From: Pseudomonas proteolytica
GTDB lineage: Bacteria; Pseudomonadota; Gammaproteobacteria; Pseudomonadales; Pseudomonadaceae
Direction of reading: 5' to 3'
NCBI RefSeq assembly: GCF_007858275.1
Contig: NZ_VFEV01000006.1
Span: 1-64,000 of the forward strand
Length of the DNA stretch: 64,000 bases
A program made the position numbers and the translations under genes. Numbering within the stretch: the first letter of the stretch is position 1; every line of letters begins with the position of its first letter. The notes below the pieces were generated by a model. It was given only the letters and a program-made list of their open reading frames with translations. It was not told the DNA's origin and did no database searches. Shown here in pieces: positions 19,001-27,060 of the stretch.

Positions 19001-22000
19001 CCGCCTTCAGTGCCGGTGATCTGGACGGTCTGGGTGCTCTTATCGATGAACACGTCATCGCCAGGGGCATCAACAATCACAGTACCAACGGTTTCGCCGG
19101 CTTTGATGGTGATGGTTTGCTTGTTATCGAGGGTCAGGGTGACGTCAGTGTCAGCCTTGTTGCTCAAGGTGGCGGTGTAGGTGATTTTTCCACCTTCACT
19201 CACTTCAGTCGGAGCCGTCAGGGTCACAGTGGTGGTGTTATCAGTACCCGGTGTGTCGGTTACGACGGTCGTGACTTTGTCAGTACCAGGGACCAGGTTC
19301 TCGAAGTGCTCGCCACCGGTGACTTTTTCGATGCCGGTCGTAACAGTTTGGTCGCCTTTGTACACATCATCCGGCGCTACAGCCGAAACAGTACCGCTCG
19401 ACTCGTTCACACCAATGGTGATGACCTGTTTGTTATCGAGGGTGATGGTCAGCGGGCCGGTGGTGTTGGTGACTGGCTTGCCGTCTTTATCAACCAAAGT
19501 CGCGGTGTAAACGATCTCGCCGCCTTCGCCGACAGTTTTGGTGGCAGTCAGCACCACATCAACTTTGTCGATGGTGTCGTTGATCTGCGTAGTCGCACCG
19601 TCGCCTGCAACCACCAGCTTCTCGAAGTTACCGCCTTCAGTGCCGGTGATCTGGACGGTCTGGGTGCTCTTATCGATGAACACGTCATCGCCAGGGGCAT
19701 CAACAATCACAGTACCAACGGTTTCGCCGGCTTTGATGGTGATGGTTTGTTTGTTATCGAGCGTCAGGGTGACGTCGGTGTCAGCCTTGTTGCTCAAGGT
19801 GGCGGTGTAAGTGATTTTCCCGCCTTCGTTGACGGCGTCTGGCGCGGTCAAGGTGACGGTGGTGGTGTTGTCGGTGCCCGGTGTGTCAGTTACGACGGTC
19901 GTGACTTTATCGGTACCTGGGACCAGATTTTCAAAGTGCTCGCCACCGGTGACTTTTTCGATGCCGGTCGTAACAGTCTGGTCGCCTTTGTACACATCGT
20001 CCGGCGCTACAGCCGAAACAGTACCGCTCGACTCGTTCACACCAATGGTGATGACCTGTTTGTTATCGAGGGTGATGGTCAGCGGGCCGGTGGTGTTGGT
20101 AACTGGCTTACCGTCCTTGTCGACCAGGGTTGCGGTGTAAACGATCTCGCCGCCTTCGCCGACAGTTTTGGTGGCAGTCAGGACCACATCGACTTTATCG
20201 ATGGTGTCGTTGATCGTGGTGGTAGCGCCGTCGCCTGCGACTACGAGCTTCTCGAAGTTGCCACCCGTGGTGCCGGTGATCTGGACGGTTTGGGTGCTCT
20301 TGTCGATGAACACGTCATCGCCTGGAGCATCAACAATCACGGTACCAACAGTTTCGCCAGCCTTGATGGTGATGGTTTGTTTGTTATCGAGCGTCAGGGT
20401 GACGTCGGTATCCGCTTTATTAGAAAGCGTAGCGGTGTAAGTAATCTTGCCGCCTTCACTTACTTCAGTCGGAGCCGTCAACGTCACGGTAGTGGTGTTA
20501 TCGGTGCCCGGTGTGTCGGTGACAGTCGTGGTGACCTTGTCAGTGCCCGGAACCAGATTTTCAAAGTGCTCACCACCCGTTACTTCCTTGATGCCGGTAG
20601 TAACGGTCTGATCACCTTTGTAAACATCATCCGGAGCCACAACCGAGACAGTCCCGCTCGACTGGTTCACGCCAATGGTGATGACCTGGTTGTTATCCAG
20701 AGTCACAGTCACTGGGCTGGTGATATTAGTCACCGGTGCGCCGTTCTTATCCACCAAGGTAGCGGTGTAAACGATCTCACCACCTTCACCCACGGTTTTG
20801 GTCGCAGTCAGCACCACATCAACCTTGTCGATGGTGTCGTTGATCTGCGTCGTCGCCCCACCCGGAGCGATATCAAGCTTCTCGAAACCACCACCCACAA
20901 AGTCCGGATTGATCGTGACGTTGATCGGACCCGCATCTTTGAATACGTCGTCGGTCGGTGCCTTGGAGGTCACTTGGCCCGTGGTCTCGCCCTTGGCGAT
21001 AGTGATGACGTCACCATTGCTCAAGGTAAGGGTCAGGTCGCTGCCGGCCTTGTTGCTCAGGGTCGCGGTGTAGGTGATGTTGCCACCCTCGTCGGCCTCG
21101 CCCGGTGCGGTCAGGGTGACGGTGGTGGTGTCGGTGGTGCCGGGTGTGTCGGTCACGGTGGTGTTGACTGGCGTGGTGCCAGGTACCAGGTTCTCGAAAT
21201 GCGCGCCGCCGGTCACATTGGTGATCGCGGTGGTGACGGTCTGGTTGCCCTCATACACGTCATTAGGCGCAACAGTGCTGGCAGTGCCCGCGGATTGGCC
21301 GACGCCAATGGTAATGGTCTGGCCATTGTCCAGGGTCACGGTCAACGGATTGGTGGTGTTGGTGACCGGATTACCCGCCTTGTCCACCAGCGACGCGGTG
21401 TAAACGATCTGGCCGCCTTCGCCCACGGTGGTGGTCGCCGTCAGGACCACATCGACCTTGTCGATGGTGTCGTTCACGGTGGTGGTAGCGCCGTCACCGG
21501 CCACTTCCAGTTTTTCGAAGTTACCGCCATCAGTCTCGACGATCTTCACAGTTTGCGTGCTTTTGTCGACAAACACATCATCGCCCGGAGCATCGACGGT
21601 GACGGAGCCAACGGTTTCACCCGCCTTGATGATGATGGTCGAACCGTTATCCAGCTTCAGCGTAACGTCGGTGTCTGCTTTATTGGAAAGCGTGGCGGTG
21701 TAGGTGATCTGGCCGCCTTCGTTGACATCGCCTGGCGCTGTCAGTGTCACGGTGGTGGTGTCGACCGAATCGGTGATGGTCGTGACGGCTGGCGTCGTGT
21801 TGGGCACCAGGTTTTCAAAGTTGCCACCGGTGGTCCCGGTGATAGTCGTAGTGACGGTGCTGCCGTTGACGTAGACGTCGTTCGCCGGGGTATCGACCAC
21901 CACGGTGCCGACGGATTCGCCGGCCTTGATGGTGATCACCGAACCGTTGGACAACGTCACGGTAACCGGGGTTTGCGCCGGGTTGGTCAGCGTCGCGGTG

Positions 22001-23175
22001 TAGGTGATCTGGCCGCCTTCGGTCACAGTATTGGTGGCGGTGAGGGTCAGGCCAGTGTCATCCACCGAGTCGGTGATCGTGGTGACAGCTGGGGTGGTGT
22101 CTGGCTCCAGCTTTTCGAAGTTGCCACCGGTTGCCCCGGTAATGGTGGTGCTGACCGTGCTGCCATTGTTGTAGACGTCGTTGGCCGGTGTATCGACCAC
22201 CACCGTACCGGTGGACTTGCCTGCCTCAATGGTGATCACCGAGCCGTTGCTCAAGGTTATGGTGACAGGGGTCTGTGCCGGGTTGGTCAGGGTCGCGGTG
22301 TAAGTGATCTGGCCGCCTTCGGTCACTGTTTCGCCTGCTGTCAGGGTCACAGTGGTGGTGTCGATGGTGTCGGTGATCTGGGTGACTGCCGGCGTCGGGT
22401 CGACGGTCAAGATCAGGTTGTTACCGCCGGTGGTGCCGGTGACGGTGACGCTGATCTGGCCTGGATCGATGTACGGGCTGTCGTTGGGCGCCAAAGGCAC
22501 ATTGACGGAGCCGGTCACTTGGCCGGCCGGGATGGTGATCACCGCGCCGTTGGACAGGGTGATCGTCAGGTTGCTGGTGGACGGCTGGGTCACTGTGGCG
22601 GTGTAGGTCAGCACGCCGCCGGCTTCGGTGATGGTCGGTGTGGCGCCCAGGGTCAGGGTCGACGGCAACGGTGCGGCCGTGAGTGGGTCAGTCGGCTGCC
22701 CGCCGAGTTCGTTGGTCAACGCATTGGTTGCGAAACCCAGGCCAGCAGTCGGAAACCCAATGGTCGGATCGACCGAGCCTGCGGTCTCATCAAGCATCAC
22801 AAAGCTGTGGCCGCCACCGGCAGCGCCCGTGCCGGAAGCTGTCGCGCCTGCGGCGGTGGCTTCCAGGTCGGTGGTCGGGTCAGCGCCGGCGGCAATGGCC
22901 TGCTGCAGTTCGGCAACCGAAGGTGCGGCCTGTGCAGTGGCTTGGGCCAGGTCGGTGCTGGAGTCGGGAGCGTTGGCGCTCCACTGGGTATCACGCCCCA
23001 GGTCCAGCGTACGGCCATCGGCCAGCTCCAGGCTCACGGAGCCCGACATGCCGGTGTCTATCTGATCGCCGGCAAACAGGCGATCACCTTCAACCAGCAC
23101 CCGACGGGCGCCTTCCGGAGAAATGACGAAAACTTGGCCAACAATGCTTTTGACGATTGCAACAACACTGCTCAT
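13015..23175 (-). CDS. lapA: LapA, giant repeat-containing surface adhesin (RTX, type I secreted)
   Basis: A 3386-residue adhesin exported by LapEBC. Residues 1-100 form the retention module that plugs in the outer-membrane channel. LapG's cleavage motif Thr107-Ala-Ala-Gly110 follows. About 19 tandem repeats of about 100 residues run from near 170 to 2145, each with the signature EGG-x-I-x-YTATL. Next come a Calx-beta-like domain (about 2150-2260) and cadherin/VCBS-like domains. A PA14-like module follows (about 2615-2705, Asp-Asp at 2633-2634), then a von Willebrand A domain with MIDAS Asp2889-x-Ser-x-Ser2893. About seven RTX nonapeptides (GGxGxDxLx) and a C-terminal secretion signal end the protein. 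The only cysteine in the whole protein is Cys2059. It is divergent from lapEBC. Family members bind the cell irreversibly to surfaces while LapD keeps LapG inactive. Confidence 0.97.
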   Translation of the reverse strand: MSSVVAIVKSIVGQVFVISPEGARRVLVEGDRLFAGDQIDTGMSGSVSLELADGRTLDLGRDTQWSANAPDSSTDLAQATAQAAPSVAELQQAIAAGADPTTDLEATAAGATASGTGAAGGGHSFVMLDETAGSVDPTIGFPTAGLGFATNALTNELGGQPTDPLTAAPLPSTLTLGATPTITEAGGVLTYTATVTQPSTSNLTITLSNGAVITIPAGQVTGSVNVPLAPNDSPYIDPGQISVTVTGTTGGNNLILTVDPTPAVTQITDTIDTTTVTLTAGETVTEGGQITYTATLTNPAQTPVTITLSNGSVITIEAGKSTGTVVVDTPANDVYNNGSTVSTTITGATGGNFEKLEPDTTPAVTTITDSVDDTGLTLTATNTVTEGGQITYTATLTNPAQTPVTVTLSNGSVITIKAGESVGTVVVDTPANDVYVNGSTVTTTITGTTGGNFENLVPNTTPAVTTITDSVDTTTVTLTAPGDVNEGGQITYTATLSNKADTDVTLKLDNGSTIIIKAGETVGSVTVDAPGDDVFVDKSTQTVKIVETDGGNFEKLEVAGDGATTTVNDTIDKVDVVLTATTTVGEGGQIVYTASLVDKAGNPVTNTTNPLTVTLDNGQTITIGVGQSAGTASTVAPNDVYEGNQTVTTAITNVTGGAHFENLVPGTTPVNTTVTDTPGTTDTTTVTLTAPGEADEGGNITYTATLSNKAGSDLTLTLSNGDVITIAKGETTGQVTSKAPTDDVFKDAGPINVTINPDFVGGGFEKLDIAPGGATTQINDTIDKVDVVLTATKTVGEGGEIVYTATLVDKNGAPVTNITSPVTVTLDNNQVITIGVNQSSGTVSVVAPDDVYKGDQTVTTGIKEVTGGEHFENLVPGTDKVTTTVTDTPGTDNTTTVTLTAPTEVSEGGKITYTATLSNKADTDVTLTLDNKQTITIKAGETVGTVIVDAPGDDVFIDKSTQTVQITGTTGGNFEKLVVAGDGATTTINDTIDKVDVVLTATKTVGEGGEIVYTATLVDKDGKPVTNTTGPLTITLDNKQVITIGVNESSGTVSAVAPDDVYKGDQTVTTGIEKVTGGEHFENLVPGTDKVTTVVTDTPGTDNTTTVTLTAPDAVNEGGKITYTATLSNKADTDVTLTLDNKQTITIKAGETVGTVIVDAPGDDVFIDKSTQTVQITGTEGGNFEKLVVAGDGATTQINDTIDKVDVVLTATKTVGEGGEIVYTATLVDKDGKPVTNTTGPLTITLDNKQVITIGVNESSGTVSAVAPDDVYKGDQTVTTGIEKVTGGEHFENLVPGTDKVTTVVTDTPGTDNTTTVTLTAPTEVSEGGKITYTATLSNKADTDVTLTLDNKQTITIKAGETVGTVIVDAPGDDVFIDKSTQTVQITGTEGGNFEKLVVAGDGATTQINDTIDKVDVVLTATKTVGEGGEIVYTATLVDKDGKPVTNTTGPLTITLDNKQVITIGVNESSGTVSAVAPDDVYKGDQTVTTGIEKVTGGEHFENLVPGTDKVTTVVTDTPGTDNTTTVTLTAPTEVSEGGKITYTATLSNKADTDVTLTLDNKQTITIKAGETVGTVIVDAPGDDVFIDKSTQTVQITGTEGGNFEKLVVAGDGATTTINDTIDKVDVVLTATKTVGEGGEIVYTATLVDKDGKPVTNTTGPLTITLDNKQVITIGVNESSGTVSAVAPDDVYKGDQTVTTGIEKVTGGEHFENLVPGTDKVTTVVTDTPGTDNTTTVTLTAPTEVSEGGKITYTATLSNKADTDVTLTLDNKQTITIKAGETVGTVIVDAPGDDVFIDKSTQTVQITGTAGGNFEKLVVAGDGATTQINDTIDKVDVVLTATKTVGEGGQIVYTATLVDKAGNVVTNITNPVTVTLDNNQVITIGVNQSSGTVSVVAPDDVYKGDQTVTTGIKEVTGGGHFENLVPGTDKVTTTVTDTPGTDNTTTVTLTAPSAVNEGGKITYTATLSNKADTDVTLTLDNKQTITIKAGETVGTVIVDAPGDDVFIDKSTQTVKITGTEGGNFEKLVVAGDGATTQINDTIDDVKVVLTATTNVAEGCQIVYTASLVDKNGVAVTNVGSDLVIKLDNDLNITIGNGKTSGTANFTAPNDFYLGAKDISAKITNVVSGGDKYENLIPVGTPVITKVTDVTSNTVISIAGDTSVTEGQTAHYTLNLTQPAQTEVTVTLSYKGVAQDGSDFNGVYTVKIPAGQSSATFDIKTIDDKLTEPTEKFEISISGTSGGNFENLAISTTNGKIETSIIDNDAPPVIDLDANNSSGATGNDYRTTFTEGGSGVSIADTDIKITDPDSTQLTGATVVLTNTQPSDTLDYSKVTGMNVTSVTDPVTGKITLTLTGTASLADYMQQIKNITFGNSSHDPSTTPRTITVTVTDGGNYSNVATTTVNVVAVNDAPVATGGAVTGTEDTSLKLTWANFGVSDVDSPQASLGVKITELPVAGKLQFLAADGTTWTNVTAGQTFTKAQIDGGQLRFTPNANESGADGYGGTGVGNKQSDYAQFKFQPTDGKDLGTSATVKVDITPVADAPTLSVADNNIASVGLTKQSWNSIANLGTNGNGASATVLKNAIDNAGTPTSTTVSTTVLPTADVPGGAGSKTSGLIYLEAGKSYTFSGYGDDSILVNIGGKDVASGTWGSNSGQFNGTFTPTSNGYYSIDIYHANQSGPGSFDLKLSVNGGTATNLSNTTMPIYTGINDLISAGAQVSDLHGTNGQGYYDAYKLNEGLENGTVKLTKVTTGLTDTDGSETLSVKIGSIPVGAVLSDGAGHTFTATQGHTEVDVTGWNLNNLSLKPLPYTSGQYNLTVTSTSTESLGGSATTVANLPVKVYPAVYSGSTATSGDDNVTGTSGNDIIVADVSGLNVVQGKNYNIAFMIDTSGSMGSDSVAAAKASLTTVFNSLKNSIGSSTSGVVNIFLADFSDQVNRTVTVNLKDPGALDALQKVLDKMVSTGGTNYEDVFKAASNFFQSAQATGNKDAINTTYFITDGEPTFYQRSEQTNPTLYGNVKLDDVVNMNNYTIGTATRINIDSNNYLDINSAGKVTLFSYGWAYNKGIIHAQGDGTYEISVLDGYGNYTDTATATNSQNAFALLKGLSTGGVEAIGLKSGVGLEQLAPYDSDNKPQSNIDPKDLANAILGHSEATLPGADRVDGGDGNDILFGDLVSFTGVTGEGYNAIQTYVAGKNGVAVSAVTGQDVHKYITEHYNEFNTSGAKDGNDTLLGGSGDDILFGQGGNDYLDGGKGNDILLGGTGNDTLIGGQGNDILIGGTGADTFVWRSGDVGNDVIKDFKALEGDRIDLRDLLKGETDSTIDNFLKLTTVDNVTTLQISSEGKLNAAGGLANADVTIKLEGNNWSGQTINSLISGADPTIKVDHT
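17040..21450 (-). repeat. Seven 630-base tandem repeat units inside lapA
   Basis: Each unit encodes two different repeats of about 105 residues: A, starting KVDVVLTAT, and B, starting TTTVTLTAP. The central units are almost identical at DNA level. From about 18478 to 19119 the sequence reads the same as 19108-19749. The outer units (near 17,500 and 21,100) and the four single repeats before them (21,450-22,620) have diverged. This pattern suggests recent unequal crossing-over or gene conversion in the centre. Confidence 0.9.
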
Positions 23176-23515
23176 TGAAGATTTCTCCGGCGATCCATTC
23201 TGTGGGTGTTCCTAAGGCTGAGATCCGATGGGATTCATCAGCCTGGGAGGTGCGTAGTTTATAAAACGAGTGACGTCAAATAATTGGCTATATTTTTTGG
23301 CGATTTACTTTATGCCAAACTATTGACCTTCTTGGCGCCATCCTAAACAATCGCCTCGCTAATGTCACATTGATATTCATGCGGCGAACCGTCCTACATG
23401 TGTGAACCAGTTCCGCTTTTGAACTTTCCGACGTACGGTCATTACGGTAGCCATTTTCTAACGCAGCACAACCAAGTGCTGTGACTTGAGACAAGAAGTC
23501 CTGGGGATTCTTAAA
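23176..23515. other. Divergent control region between lapA and lapEBC
   Basis: 340 bases without a gene. The lapA-proximal half (23255-23320) is AT-rich and contains TGACGTCA, a FleQ-box-like element (listed separately) and an imperfect TTTGGC-N12-GCCAAA inverted repeat near 23296-23318. No clear sigma-70 promoter can be chosen for lapE. GGGGA lies about nine bases before the lapE ATG. Confidence 0.6.
23275..23288. promoter_or_regulatory. Candidate FleQ box upstream of lapA
   Basis: GTCAAATAATTGGC matches the FleQ consensus GTCAATAAATTGAC at 11 of 14 positions. It lies about 100 bases upstream of the lapA start in the AT-rich part of the divergent region. FleQ, a c-di-GMP-responsive regulator, is known to act on lapA in pseudomonads. 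Confidence 0.5.
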
Positions 23516-24862
23516 ATGCGTTTGCACCTGCTTAAGGCAATACCGTTCGTTCTCGCCGCCAGTTTCGTACAAGCCCAAACCCTGCCCCAGGCCATGCAGC
23601 AAGCGCTGGATGTGCACCCTGAGATTCAGGCAGGTGTCAACGCTCGTATCGCGGCTGACTATCAGTTGCGTGCGGCCAAGGGTGGTTACCTGCCCCGTGT
23701 CGACCTGAACGCGGGTTATGGCCGTGAAGGCACCGACAGTTCATCTACCCGCGCCCGTGGCGGCCATTGGGACACCCTCAATCGCGGTGAATCGAGCCTG
23801 CGCCTGCAGCAAATGGTTTTTGACGGTTTTGCCACCTCCAGTGAAGTTGGGCGTCAACAAGCCACCGTTAACTCCCGCGCTTTTTCGTTGCTTGGCACTT
23901 CCGAGCGCACTGCATTGACGGTAGCCCAGGTTTACCTGGACGTCCTGACCCGTCGTGAGTTCGTGCGTCTGGCCGAGGACAACCTGCGTAACCACGAGCG
24001 CATCTACGACCAGATCAAACTGCGCACCCAGCGCGGTGTCGGCAGCGGGGCTGACCTGGACCAGGCTGAAGCCCGTTTGGCCCAAGCTCGTAACAACGTG
24101 ATCACCGAGCAGACCAACCTGGCCGACGCCCAGACCAACTACCTCAGTGCCGTCGGTCAAGAAGCCGATCAGTTGGAGCGTCCGCCCAGCTTCATGGCGC
24201 TGCTGCCTGCAGACCTGAATGAAGCGCGTCGCCAGATGCTCGATAACAGCCCGATCCTGCGTTCGGCCGAATCCGACATCGCCGCTGCCGAAAAACAATA
24301 CGAAGCCGCCAAGTCTTCCTTCTACCCACGTTTCGACGCCGAGTTGGGCCGTAACGCCGACAACAACATCGACGGCGACGCCAGCCACAACAACGGCTGG
24401 GAAGCCATGCTGCGCATGCGCTTCAACCTGTACGCCGGTGGCAGCAACAAGGCTGAGCTGGAGTCCAAGTCCTACCAGTCCAACCAGGCCCTGGATATCC
24501 GCAACAACGCCTTGCGCCAGTTGAACGAAGAACTGGGCCTGGCCTGGAACGCCATGAACAACGCCAATGCCCAGGTGCCGATTGCCCAGCAATACGTCGA
24601 CCACAGCAGCAAGGTGCGCGGCGCCTACCAGAAACAATTCAGCCTGGGCGAACGAACTCTGCTTGACTTGCTCGACAGTGAAAACGAGCTGTTCACGGCT
24701 TCGCGTCGTTTGGAAGAGATAAAAAACGTTCAGTTATTTACTCAGTACCGAATCAAGGCGACCATGGGCGAGTTGCTCAAGAGCCAAGGAGTGGTCGCAC
24801 CGATGGCCTCCGTCGTCCAGAACGACGTGAAGCCGAAAGTCCAACTGCCTGGGATGAATTGA
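23516..24862 (+). CDS. lapE: LapE, TolC-family outer-membrane channel of the LapA exporter
   Basis: A 448-residue outer-membrane efflux protein of the type I secretion (TolC/AggA) class: a signal peptide of about 20 residues (MRLHLL…SFVQA), then two OEP repeats with long coiled-coil helices (for example RTQRGVGSGADLDQAEARLAQARNN and the matching SLGERTLLDLLDSENELF motif in the second half). It forms the outer-membrane pore in which LapA's N-terminal plug is retained. The start is the ATG at 23516; an upstream in-frame ATG at 23486 would add ten residues before a complete signal peptide and is less likely. lapB follows 41 bases after the stop. Confidence 0.95.
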   Translation: MRLHLLKAIPFVLAASFVQAQTLPQAMQQALDVHPEIQAGVNARIAADYQLRAAKGGYLPRVDLNAGYGREGTDSSSTRARGGHWDTLNRGESSLRLQQMVFDGFATSSEVGRQQATVNSRAFSLLGTSERTALTVAQVYLDVLTRREFVRLAEDNLRNHERIYDQIKLRTQRGVGSGADLDQAEARLAQARNNVITEQTNLADAQTNYLSAVGQEADQLERPPSFMALLPADLNEARRQMLDNSPILRSAESDIAAAEKQYEAAKSSFYPRFDAELGRNADNNIDGDASHNNGWEAMLRMRFNLYAGGSNKAELESKSYQSNQALDIRNNALRQLNEELGLAWNAMNNANAQVPIAQQYVDHSSKVRGAYQKQFSLGERTLLDLLDSENELFTASRRLEEIKNVQLFTQYRIKATMGELLKSQGVVAPMASVVQNDVKPKVQLPGMN

Positions 24863-24903
24863 GCTATTCCTTATAGTCCCATCTGTTAGTTGAGAGAGCC
24901 CGC

Positions 24904-27060
24904 GTGGAATCAGAAGTCAGTCGAGTCCATCTCAGTCATGATCCACGCACATTGCACGACGACCCGTTACTCGACGGGTTGTTGGCTCTCTGCGCCCTGC
25001 ACCAGAAGCCCGCCAGTGCGGCGATGCTGACCACCGGTCTGCCATTGCCGGCACAGCAACTGACCGCCGACTTGCTGGCCCGGGCTGCAGCCCGCGCCGG
25101 TTTGCAAGGGCGGCTGCTGCAACGCAAGCTCGATTCGATCCCCCCGATTGCCATGCCGGCGCTGCTGTTGCTCAAGGATGGCCGTAGCGCCGTGCTGCTC
25201 GGCTGGCAGGGTGAGGACGAGGCGCAGGTGCTGCTCAGCGAAAGCGATGGCGGTGAAACCATCGTCAAGCGCCAGGCGTTGGCCGATGACTACACCGGTA
25301 AAGTGTTCTTTGCCCAGCCCCAACACAAATTCGATGTCAGCCACGGCACCCTGATCCCCCGGGCCCGCTCCTGGTTTCGTGACACCCTCAAGCGTTCGCG
25401 CTGGCTCTACGCCGATGCCATCGCCGCCAGTTTCCTGATCAACCTGATTGCCATGGCAGCGCCGCTGTTCGTGATGAACGTCTACGACCGCGTCGTGCCC
25501 AACCAGGCCACCGCCACCCTGTGGGTGCTGGCGACCGGTATTTTCATCGCCTACGTCTTCGACCTGGTCCTCAAGAGCCTGCGCAGCCTGTGCCTGGACC
25601 TGGCCGGCAAGAAAACCGACCTGATCATCTCGGCCACGTTGTTCGAGCGGATCGTCGGTATGTCGATGAAGTACCGCCCGGCACGGGTCGGCAGCTTCGC
25701 CCAGAACATCCACGAGTTTCAGAGCCTGCGTGATTTCCTCGCCTCCCTGACGCTCACCAGCCTGATCGACTTGCCGTTTACCCTGCTGATATTCATGGTG
25801 ATCGCGATCCTCGGCGGGCATCTGGTGTGGATCCCCATGCTGGCCTTCCCGATTGCCCTGGGCATCGGCTACCTGCTGCAAAAGCCGCTGGTCGCCACCA
25901 TGGAACGCACCATGGCCCTGGCCTCCGAGCGCCAGTCGAGCCTGATCGAAACCCTGGCTGGGCTGGATGCGGTCAAGGTCAACAACGCTGAAAGCGAGCG
26001 CCAATACCAGTGGGAGCAAACCATTGGCACCCTCAGCCGCCTTGAATTGCGGGTGAAAATGCTCTCTGGGCTGTCGATGAACATCACCCTGCTGATCCAG
26101 CAATTGGCGGGTGTGATCATGATTGTCTTCGGGGTCTACCAGATCATCGACGGCCACCTCAGCATGGGCGGCCTGATTGCCTGCTACATGCTCAGTGGCC
26201 GCGCCCTCAGCCCGCTGGCGTCGCTGTCGGGCCTGATGACCCGCTACCAGCAAGCCAAGGTCACCATGGTCTCCACCGACCAGATGATGGAGCTGCCCCA
26301 AGAGCGCAACTTCGAAGAACGCCCTTTGAGCCGCCGTACCCTGCAGGGCGCCATCGAGTGCCGGGGCCTGAATTTCACGTACCCCAACCAGCAGAACATG
26401 GCACTCAAGAACATCAACCTGGTGATCAAGCCCGGCGAGAAGATCGGCATCATCGGGCGCAGCGGCTCGGGTAAAAGCTCCCTGGCCAAACTGATCGTGG
26501 GCCTCTACCAACCCGACTCCGGCGCCTTGCTGGTGGACGGCGTGGACATTCGCCAGATCGACGTCAGCGAACTGCGCCACAACGTCGGTTATGTGCCCCA
26601 GGACATCCAACTGCTGGCCGGCACCCTGCGCGACAACCTGGTCTCCGGCGCCCGTTACGTTGAAGACGAAGTGGTACTGCAAGCCGCTGAGCTGGCGGGC
26701 GTCCACGAATTTGCCCGCTTGCATCCACAAGGCTACGAGCTGCAAGTGGGCGAGCGCGGCCAGAACCTCTCTGGCGGCCAGCGACAAAACGTCGCCCTGG
26801 CCCGCGCCCTGTTGCTCAACCCGCCTATCCTGCTGCTGGACGAACCAACCAGCGCCATGGACAACACCGGTGAAGAACGCTTGAAACAGCGCCTGCAAGC
26901 CGTTGTGGAAAACAAGACCGTGGTGCTGGTGACGCACCGTGCGTCGCTGTTGTCCCTGGTGGACCGTTTGTTGGTCATCGACCGTGGGCAAATCCTTGCC
27001 GATGGCCCGAAAGCCGTAGTGATGGAAGCGTTGAAGAAGGGGCAGATCAGTGTTGCGTAA
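24904..27060 (+). CDS. lapB: LapB, ABC transporter of the LapA type I secretion system
   Basis: A 718-residue inner-membrane exporter in the HlyB/LapB family. The N-terminal domain (about 1-140) is C39-like but lacks the catalytic Cys/His arrangement, as expected for an exporter that does not cut its substrate. The transmembrane domain spans about 160-440. The ATPase has Walker A GRSGSGKSS, a Q-loop PQDIQL, the signature LSGGQRQ, Walker B ILLLDEPTSAMD and a switch His in VTHRAS. The start is GTG at 24904 with GAGAG upstream. It energises LapA export with LapC and LapE, and overlaps lapC by 11 bases. Confidence 0.96.
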   Translation: MESEVSRVHLSHDPRTLHDDPLLDGLLALCALHQKPASAAMLTTGLPLPAQQLTADLLARAAARAGLQGRLLQRKLDSIPPIAMPALLLLKDGRSAVLLGWQGEDEAQVLLSESDGGETIVKRQALADDYTGKVFFAQPQHKFDVSHGTLIPRARSWFRDTLKRSRWLYADAIAASFLINLIAMAAPLFVMNVYDRVVPNQATATLWVLATGIFIAYVFDLVLKSLRSLCLDLAGKKTDLIISATLFERIVGMSMKYRPARVGSFAQNIHEFQSLRDFLASLTLTSLIDLPFTLLIFMVIAILGGHLVWIPMLAFPIALGIGYLLQKPLVATMERTMALASERQSSLIETLAGLDAVKVNNAESERQYQWEQTIGTLSRLELRVKMLSGLSMNITLLIQQLAGVIMIVFGVYQIIDGHLSMGGLIACYMLSGRALSPLASLSGLMTRYQQAKVTMVSTDQMMELPQERNFEERPLSRRTLQGAIECRGLNFTYPNQQNMALKNINLVIKPGEKIGIIGRSGSGKSSLAKLIVGLYQPDSGALLVDGVDIRQIDVSELRHNVGYVPQDIQLLAGTLRDNLVSGARYVEDEVVLQAAELAGVHEFARLHPQGYELQVGERGQNLSGGQRQNVALARALLLNPPILLLDEPTSAMDNTGEERLKQRLQAVVENKTVVLVTHRASLLSLVDRLLVIDRGQILADGPKAVVMEALKKGQISVA

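Noticed and set aside
13015..23175. Possibility that the repeat array is a CRISPR or satellite array
   Set aside because: The repeats are about 315 or 630 bases, in frame, and encode one continuous protein with export and cleavage signals.
16636..23178. A 6.5-kb open frame (2180 codons) on the plus strand opposite lapA
   Set aside because: It exists because the antisense of the repeated lapA codons carries few stops, and repeats copy any open stretch. Its product is a low-complexity echo of the repeats with no recognisable domain, and the lapA frame is clearly the real one.
23288..23617. Minus-strand frame of 109 codons between lapA and lapE
   Set aside because: It overlaps the start of lapE and the control region, has no domain or good RBS, and its composition is unlike the neighbouring genes.
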